Shown piece by piece: positions 7,871 through 11,381 of a DNA stretch of 11,381 nt. The first letter of the stretch is position 1, and the number at the start of each line of letters is the position of its first letter. The stretch lies in NCBI GenBank assembly GCA_021796315.1, contig JAJYOH010000135.1:1-11381 (forward strand), written 5' to 3'. A program made the position numbers and the translations under genes. The notes beneath the pieces were generated by a model, which was not told the origin of the DNA, did not search any database, and saw nothing but the letters and a program-made list of their open reading frames with translations. The DNA comes from Chloroflexota bacterium (lineage in GTDB: Bacteria > Chloroflexota > Anaerolineae > Anaerolineales > Villigracilaceae).

Positions 7871-8554
7871 TTACTTCCGCCCGCTGACGATTTGGAAGGA
7901 CCGCACCAGAGCTTCCTTAATCGGTCCTTCCACATTTTGGCGACCACTCTCGATGTTTTGACGCATGGCTTCGCGCGCACATTGAACATTCTTGTTCTTG
8001 ATACACTCCAGGATTTTCAGGTGTTGTTCACAGGTCGCCTGAATCCGCGCTTGAGTGGTGATATCCGTCAAACGCACAAAATGCAATCGCTCATCAATAT
8101 GACGCAGGTATTGTGCCAACACCTGGTTGCCGGTGCAATCAGCCAGTTTCTCATGAAAAGATTCGTCTTTTTCGGCGAAGTCAGCGGCGTTTTTGGGGAG
8201 TTGGTTCAAAATGCTTTGCCAAGTCTCGTGCAATGCCCCCCATTCCGTATCCGACATTCCTTGCGTTGCCAGCCATTCCACCGTGAACAATTCCAGCGCC
8301 AAACGAACATCATATAAGTTGTGGATTTCCTCCAAATCCGGCTGGCGGACGCGGTAACTGCGATACGGTTCCTTGATCACCAAACCGTTTTCCACCAGCA
8401 TGTTCAATGCCTCGCGCACCGGACTACGGCTGACTCCAAATTCCTCGCATAATTCTTCTTCTGTAAAACGGTGATCGGGGGAATAGTCCCAGCAGATAAT
8501 GCGTTCCTTGAGAACGGTGAAAACTTCAGCGCTGAGGGCGGAATTTTTTTTCAC
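7871..8554 (-). CDS. GntR-family (FadR/FCD subfamily) transcriptional regulator
   Basis: DNA-binding regulator of 227 aa, probably local. The N-terminal winged helix-turn-helix spans about residues 8-70, with the hallmark TEEELCEEFGVSRSPVREAL at 31-50. The C-terminal all-helical FCD ligand domain spans about 75-205 and includes DESFHEKLADCTGN with Asp130 and His134, and EQH with His178. The last metal-binding His of FCD proteins (pattern MxxH near the end) appears as Asn200 in AMRQN. Metal or ligand binding may therefore differ. Start is GTG 8554; no Met occurs before the HTH, and the frame needs this start for a full domain. No spaced SD precedes it: the GTG lies 6 nt after a -10 element, implying a leaderless message. 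The perfect palindrome ATTGTATACAAT over that -10 suggests autoregulation. First gene of the amidohydrolase-hydroxylase-transporter operon. Confidence 0.93.
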   Translation of the reverse strand: MKKNSALSAEVFTVLKERIICWDYSPDHRFTEEELCEEFGVSRSPVREALNMLVENGLVIKEPYRSYRVRQPDLEEIHNLYDVRLALELFTVEWLATQGMSDTEWGALHETWQSILNQLPKNAADFAEKDESFHEKLADCTGNQVLAQYLRHIDERLHFVRLTDITTQARIQATCEQHLKILECIKNKNVQCAREAMRQNIESGRQNVEGPIKEALVRSFQIVSGRK

Positions 8555-8560
8555 CTCTCT

Positions 8561-8572
8561 ATTGTATACAAT
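8561..8572. promoter_or_regulatory. Putative GntR/FCD operator
   Basis: ATTGTATACAAT is a perfect 12-bp palindrome. It fits the TNGT-NN-ACNA half-site pattern known for FadR/FCD-type GntR regulators. It covers the -10 element of the regulator's own promoter, so binding would block RNA polymerase (autorepression, inferred). I found no second perfect copy in the window. Confidence 0.72.
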
Positions 8573-8588
8573 TTTGTGTACCGGTCAA
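8561..8588 (-). promoter_or_regulatory. Promoter of the gntR-led operon
   Basis: On the minus strand TTGACC (-35, 8583-8588) and TACAAT (-10, 8561-8566) are separated by 16 bp. The predicted transcription start, about 7 nt past the -10, coincides with the GTG start codon at 8554. Both boxes are near-consensus for a housekeeping sigma factor. It would drive gntR and, through gaps of 50, 33 and 101 bp, the amidohydrolase, hydroxylase and transporter genes. Confidence 0.7.
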
Positions 8589-8643
8589 GGGGAAAAATGG
8601 AAGGTGCAAACCAACGCTGCGCCTTCCGAATATCCTCTTTCGA

Positions 8644-8715
8644 TTCCATATTCTTCAGACTGAGTTCATTGAGACTCTTCACATGCGCGGGATTATACGC
8701 GTCGCCAAATTTGGT
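8644..8715 (-). pseudogene. Decayed 3' remnant of a second cyclase-family gene
   Basis: This 72-bp stretch aligns without gaps to the last 24 sense codons of the intact cyclase gene (9703-9774): 60 of 72 bases and 21 of 24 residues match. Translation reads TKFGDAYNPAHVKSLNELSL, then KNME. Seven of the ten differing codons are synonymous, so the copy evolved as a coding sequence before it was lost. Similarity ends abruptly on both sides. An in-frame TGA lies about 6 nt upstream, and the stop codon of the intact gene is replaced by TCG. Only the tail of a divergent tandem paralog is left, between the uridine phosphorylase gene and the gntR promoter. It is not expected to be expressed as protein. 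Confidence 0.8.
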
Positions 8716-8764
8716 TTTTGTTCAACCTCGATCTCGCGCAGTTTGATTTATGTCCGGGTCTCAA

Positions 8765-9538
8765 TTAACCCGTCTTTTTATCCCTCTCGATCAAGATTCT
8801 AAGAGCTTCGACAGCTGTTGTGATGGCGCGATCACCATTGAACAAATCCTTCTCTTCTTCAGTATCCGGCAAGCCTTCTCCGGTAGCGACCATCAACATA
8901 ACGCCCCCAGCGCGCACTCTATGAATGCTCGAGATGATGAATATGACCGCAGATTCCATCTCAGAGCATATCGCGCCTCCTGCCACCCAGGCTTTCCAGC
9001 GGCTCCGCAATTGATCTGCTACCGGCATCCTTTCTGCTTCAACCTCCCCGTAAAATGAGTCTTTAGATTGGATGACCCCTACATGGAAAGGTAAGCCCAG
9101 TTTTTGCGCCGCTTCACGCAGTGCCAGCGTCACATCTATGTTGGCGACCGCTGGGAATTCTATTGGCAAATATTGGCGGGTGGCGCCCTCATCGCGGATC
9201 GCTCCCGTTACAATAGCTAGGTCGCCTGTTTTGATCCCCGGCTGAATTCCTCCTGACGTCCCCACTCGAATAAACGTGTCCGCGCCGATTTTTATCAGTT
9301 CTTCCACGGCGATGGCGGTAGATGGACAGCCAATACCTGTGGAAACCACGGAGACTTTCTCTCCGTTCAGGTTGCCAGTATAAGAGGTATATTCTCGATT
9401 GTGTGCGACCGGGCGAGGATCGTCAAAAAAAGATGCGATCTTTTCACAACGCCCCGGATCTCCGGGAAGCAGAACATAGCGGCCAACATCCCCATCTTTG
9501 AGCTGGATATGGTATTGAACTACATTCTTAGTTTTCAT
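8765..9538 (-). CDS. udp: Uridine phosphorylase (nucleoside phosphorylase family)
   Basis: Cytosolic enzyme of 257 aa (E. coli Udp is 253) that phosphorolyses uridine, or a related nucleoside, to base and ribose-1-phosphate. Visible family signatures: LPGDPGR with Arg30 (phosphate binding), Arg48, STGIGCPST (66-74), RVGTSGG 91-97, and SEMESA 192-197, in which Met194 and Glu195 contact ribose. The specificity loop reads KDSFYGEVEAERMP at about 159-172. It resembles the SKDSFYG-type loop of Gram-positive uridine phosphorylases, but Glu165 stands where I expect Gln. The SD AGAGGAG (9546-9552) is 7 nt before the ATG. It follows the cyclase gene by 161 bp, a gap holding a strong hairpin. Neighbouring importer, deaminase-like and hydroxylase genes suggest it releases a base for catabolism. 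Purine or other pyrimidine nucleosides cannot be excluded. Confidence 0.9.
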   Translation of the reverse strand: MKTKNVVQYHIQLKDGDVGRYVLLPGDPGRCEKIASFFDDPRPVAHNREYTSYTGNLNGEKVSVVSTGIGCPSTAIAVEELIKIGADTFIRVGTSGGIQPGIKTGDLAIVTGAIRDEGATRQYLPIEFPAVANIDVTLALREAAQKLGLPFHVGVIQSKDSFYGEVEAERMPVADQLRSRWKAWVAGGAICSEMESAVIFIISSIHRVRAGGVMLMVATGEGLPDTEEEKDLFNGDRAITTAVEALRILIERDKKTG

Positions 9539-9649
9539 TGAATTACTCCTCTGAAAAGTCCTAAATTGGCCACACCCCTTGATAACATTTCAAATTATTT
9601 TGAGTTCTCATTTTTTGGAAAAAATTCCCGTAAAGCGCCAACTGGGCGG

Positions 9650-9687
9650 ATGCCGCCTAATCTCCATGCAAGGATTTTAGGCGGCAT
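9650..9687. terminator. Strong hairpin downstream of the cyclase gene, U-run on the opposite strand
   Basis: A perfect 11-bp inverted repeat (9650-9660 and 9677-9687) starts 12 nt after the cyclase stop. The loop adds a 3-bp inner stem (9663-9665 with 9672-9674). Read on the plus strand it is followed within 3 nt by a T-run (9690-9695), the shape of an intrinsic terminator for antisense transcription; on the minus strand the run precedes it. For minus-strand transcripts it may act as a 3'-end or processing hairpin. Its GGCGG arm can alternatively pair with CCGCC three bases away. Confidence 0.5.
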
Positions 9688-9699
9688 GTATTTTTCGCT

Positions 9700-10581
9700 T
9701 TATTCCATATTCTTCAAACTCAGTTTATTGAGGCTCTTCACGTGCGCCGGGTCGAAGGCGTCGCCAAATTTCGTTTTCTGCATGGCAGCTTTCTTTTTCA
9801 TCAACGACGCATACTCAGCGTCGTCCACCATCGCCACGCAGCGCGAGATGCAGGATTCCCCGTCCACAAAGCGCCAGGGGAACATACCAATAGTCACCCG
9901 GCGGTTGAGCAATAGATCGATCTCGCCGCCCAGACACTCAGCATGGATGATGCTAAAGGGGAACATCTCCAGGTGCATAAGCTGATACTTGCTGTCATCG
10001 AAGAAATCTGCCAGCGGCATACCGTATTTCTTCTTGAAAACCTTGTCCGCCTGGCGGGCCTGACGCGGCATCCAATCACGGATGATGGTGTTCATCGGAT
10101 GGTCGGCGCTGCCGCAGTCCACACCGATCCAGCGCAACTTTTTGGCTTTGGCCCACTCGGCAAATTCGCGGTCGGGACCGGGGTGCTTGACCATGTAGCG
10201 GATCTCGTCGGCGGTGGGCATATCCCAGCCGAAATGGTGGTAGCCGGTGTGGATGATAAGAATATCACCCTCCCGGACTTCGACGCGTTCTTCGACCATC
10301 TTGCTGGTATACACATCGTAATCGCCGCAGGCATCGCTCAGGTCAACAACGGCGGCGTCATGCACGAGGTAATCCATCTCCAGCGAGGCGATATCCTTGC
10401 CCGGAGTGTGGAAGTGAATCTCGCCATCCAGATGGGTACCGAGATGGTTGGAGTGGGTCAGCACCTGCCCATTGGCCCCGTTGGGCGCGAGGCGTTTGAA
10501 ATACTTCAACTGCAACGGCTCGTAAGTAGGCCATGGGGGCGTGGCAACACCGAGTGGGATTGTTAGATCAATGAATTTCAT
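9700..10581 (-). CDS. Cyclase-family metal-dependent hydrolase (kynurenine formamidase-like fold)
   Basis: Member of the Cyclase family (PF04199, COG1878), 293 aa from this start, the longer type of the family. The metal-binding signature is HLGTHLDGEIH at 46-56 (His46, His50, Asp52, His56). Other conserved parts are the opening FIDLTIPLG, DILIIHTGYHHF, and a late IHAECLGGEIDLLLNRRVTI. Family members hydrolyse amide or cyclic amide bonds (kynurenine formamidase, isatin hydrolase). Substrate here is unknown; opening of an oxidised nucleobase ring is possible from context. The frame is open 16 codons further to an ATG at 10629, but AAAGGAG (10589-10595) lies 7 nt before ATG 10581, and MKFIDLTIP is the usual N-terminus. 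It is encoded 127 bp after a molybdenum hydroxylase subunit. A tail remnant of a paralog lies at 8644-8715, so the locus once had two such genes. Confidence 0.88.
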   Translation of the reverse strand: MKFIDLTIPLGVATPPWPTYEPLQLKYFKRLAPNGANGQVLTHSNHLGTHLDGEIHFHTPGKDIASLEMDYLVHDAAVVDLSDACGDYDVYTSKMVEERVEVREGDILIIHTGYHHFGWDMPTADEIRYMVKHPGPDREFAEWAKAKKLRWIGVDCGSADHPMNTIIRDWMPRQARQADKVFKKKYGMPLADFFDDSKYQLMHLEMFPFSIIHAECLGGEIDLLLNRRVTIGMFPWRFVDGESCISRCVAMVDDAEYASLMKKKAAMQKTKFGDAFDPAHVKSLNKLSLKNME

Positions 10582-10588
10582 GGTTTTT

Positions 10589-10595
10589 CTCCTTT
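10589..10595 (-). promoter_or_regulatory. Ribosome binding site deciding the cyclase start
   Basis: AAAGGAG on the minus strand is 7 nt before ATG 10581. It argues against the longer reading from ATG 10629, which would add 16 poorly conserved-looking residues. Confidence 0.75.
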
Positions 10596-10629
10596 CGTAG
10601 GTTTGATTTGAGAAATTCGATTGCAGCAC

Positions 10630-10646
10630 TCTACATTTTTTGTAGA
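10630..10646. promoter_or_regulatory. Palindrome upstream of the cyclase gene (possible operator or hairpin)
   Basis: TCTACA and TGTAGA form perfect 6-bp arms around TTTTT, 49 bp upstream of the cyclase ATG in the 127-bp gap after the hydroxylase gene. It could be a protein-binding site or a weak RNA hairpin. It does not match the gntR palindrome closely, and no convincing -35/-10 pair is seen beside it. Confidence 0.35.
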
Positions 10647-10708
10647 ACTCAAACTGACTGAATCGTGATATTTGCCGGGACCGATAAGAGTTCTAACCGT
10701 CATTACCA

Positions 10709-11381
10709 TCACTTCACAATCCCGGCATCCAGCATGGCCAGGTACACTTTTTCTGCAGTGAAAGGAGGCCCCGCAAGACGGACACCCACCGCGTCGTAGA
10801 TGGCATTCGCAATCGCTGGGATGGTGGGCACCATCGAATGTTCGCCAATCCCTCGCGCTCCCCATGGTCCGTCATCCTGTGGGACTTCGACGATGTAGGC
10901 TTGCAGGTCCCTGGGAGTATCTGCCGAGGTGGCAATGCGATAATCTACAAAGCTGGGATTCTGCAATACGCCATTCTTTAAATCGAGGATTTCAAATAAG
11001 GCTGAGCTCATTCCCTGGACAAAGCCGCCTTCCATTTGCGCCTTCACCATTTCCGGGTTGATGGCTTTGCCAACATCAAAAGTGGATACACCCTTGATGA
11101 TCTCGATACGGCCAGTGTCCAAATCCACTTCCAACTCGACAGCCTGCGCTCCGGTGGTGTAATGCACAACGGCGCGTTCGCCTTGTCCGGTTTCAGCATC
11201 CAAGCCGGTGACGTAGGTGGGCATGAAGTTACCGCGTCCAACGACCGGTCCTCCTCTCCAGCCCTGGTCGCCCGGTTTGGGCAATCCGTAAACGACAAGG
11301 TTCTTCAGCGGCATTTCCTTTTCGCTGTTATATGAAATCACCACGCCGTTGACGATATCCAGGTCTTCGATAGGTTCATCC
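10709..11381 (-). CDS. Molybdenum hydroxylase large subunit (XdhA/CoxL-like), C-terminal part, 5' end cut by window edge
   Basis: About 224 codons, open to the right edge (the reading continues upstream of GTG 11344 as DEPIEDLDIVNGV), so this is the C-terminal part of a larger molybdopterin-binding subunit. Visible motifs: GRGNFMPTYVTGLDAETGQG, then ALELEVD-type HYTTGAQAVELEVDLDTG, the cofactor-cradling VGKAINPEMVKAQMEGGFVQG, PSFVDYRIATSADTP, and GARGIGEHS with the presumed active-site Glu, then IANAIYDAVGVR. It ends AMLDAGIVK at a TGA. It is only distantly similar to the C-terminus of the fused hydroxylase in this window (shared AI.NAIYDA.GVR), so it is a second enzyme and not a recent duplicate. 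Fe-S and FAD subunits, if any, lie outside. It is followed after 127 bp by the cyclase gene. Substrate unknown; context suggests a nucleobase or derivative. Confidence 0.92.
   Translation of the reverse strand, partial: DEPIEDLDIVNGVVISYNSEKEMPLKNLVVYGLPKPGDQGWRGGPVVGRGNFMPTYVTGLDAETGQGERAVVHYTTGAQAVELEVDLDTGRIEIIKGVSTFDVGKAINPEMVKAQMEGGFVQGMSSALFEILDLKNGVLQNPSFVDYRIATSADTPRDLQAYIVEVPQDDGPWGARGIGEHSMVPTIPAIANAIYDAVGVRLAGPPFTAEKVYLAMLDAGIVK

Noticed and set aside
8551..8649. Short reading frame continuing from the cyclase remnant to a TGA overlapping the gntR GTG (GTGA overlap)
   Set aside because: It has no SD, only a late internal ATG, and runs through the promoter and operator. The overlap is probably chance.
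9943..10566. A 207-aa open frame on the plus strand
   Set aside because: It is antisense to the cyclase gene and has no recognisable motifs; the cyclase frame carries the HxGTHxD motif and a good SD.
1..11381. CRISPR arrays, tRNA/rRNA genes, insertion sequences
   Set aside because: No regularly spaced repeats, no tRNA-like cloverleaf, no transposase motifs and no terminal inverted repeats were seen.

Overview
All recognisable genes in this window lie on the minus strand, so in transcription order it reads from right to left. The content is bacterial and is a nucleoside/nucleobase uptake and breakdown locus. Moderate GC, tight gene packing, clear Shine-Dalgarno (SD) sites and a lipoprotein with a Pro/Thr-rich linker after its lipid-anchor cysteine fit an anaerobic or facultative Chloroflexota-type organism (Anaerolineae-like). 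That assignment is style-based inference only (about 0.4).

Upstream block (11381 to about 8765): the 3' end of a molybdenum hydroxylase large subunit (cut by the window edge), a cyclase-family metal-dependent hydrolase, and a uridine phosphorylase. A short degenerate stretch of about 210 bp follows. It contains a decayed copy of the last 24 codons of a cyclase gene, paralogous to the intact one 1 kb away.

Downstream block (8588 to 1): a good promoter overlapped by a perfect 12-bp palindrome, which is the likely operator of the regulator that follows. Then come a GntR/FCD-family regulator (apparently translated from a leaderless GTG), a cytosine-deaminase-like amidohydrolase with an altered metal site, and a 933-aa fused [2Fe-2S] + molybdopterin hydroxylase of the xanthine dehydrogenase family. 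Last is a BMP-type nucleoside ABC importer: binding lipoprotein, double ATPase and first permease, the permease running off the left edge. A second permease would be expected just outside the window. A 16-bp perfect hairpin separates the binding protein from the ATPase, and the ATPase and permease overlap by 8 bp.

Working model (inference): the BMP transporter imports a nucleoside. Uridine phosphorylase splits it to a base plus ribose-1-phosphate. The deaminase-like protein acts on an amino-substituted base, one or both molybdenum hydroxylases hydroxylate the ring, and the cyclase-family hydrolase may open it. Uridine phosphorylase and a CodA-like protein beside molybdenum hydroxylases make an oxidative pyrimidine route (uracil to barbiturate type) worth testing against the default reading of purine oxidation. 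No FAD subunit, XdhC-type chaperone, tRNA, rRNA, CRISPR array or insertion sequence is visible. No gap between genes exceeds 300 bp.
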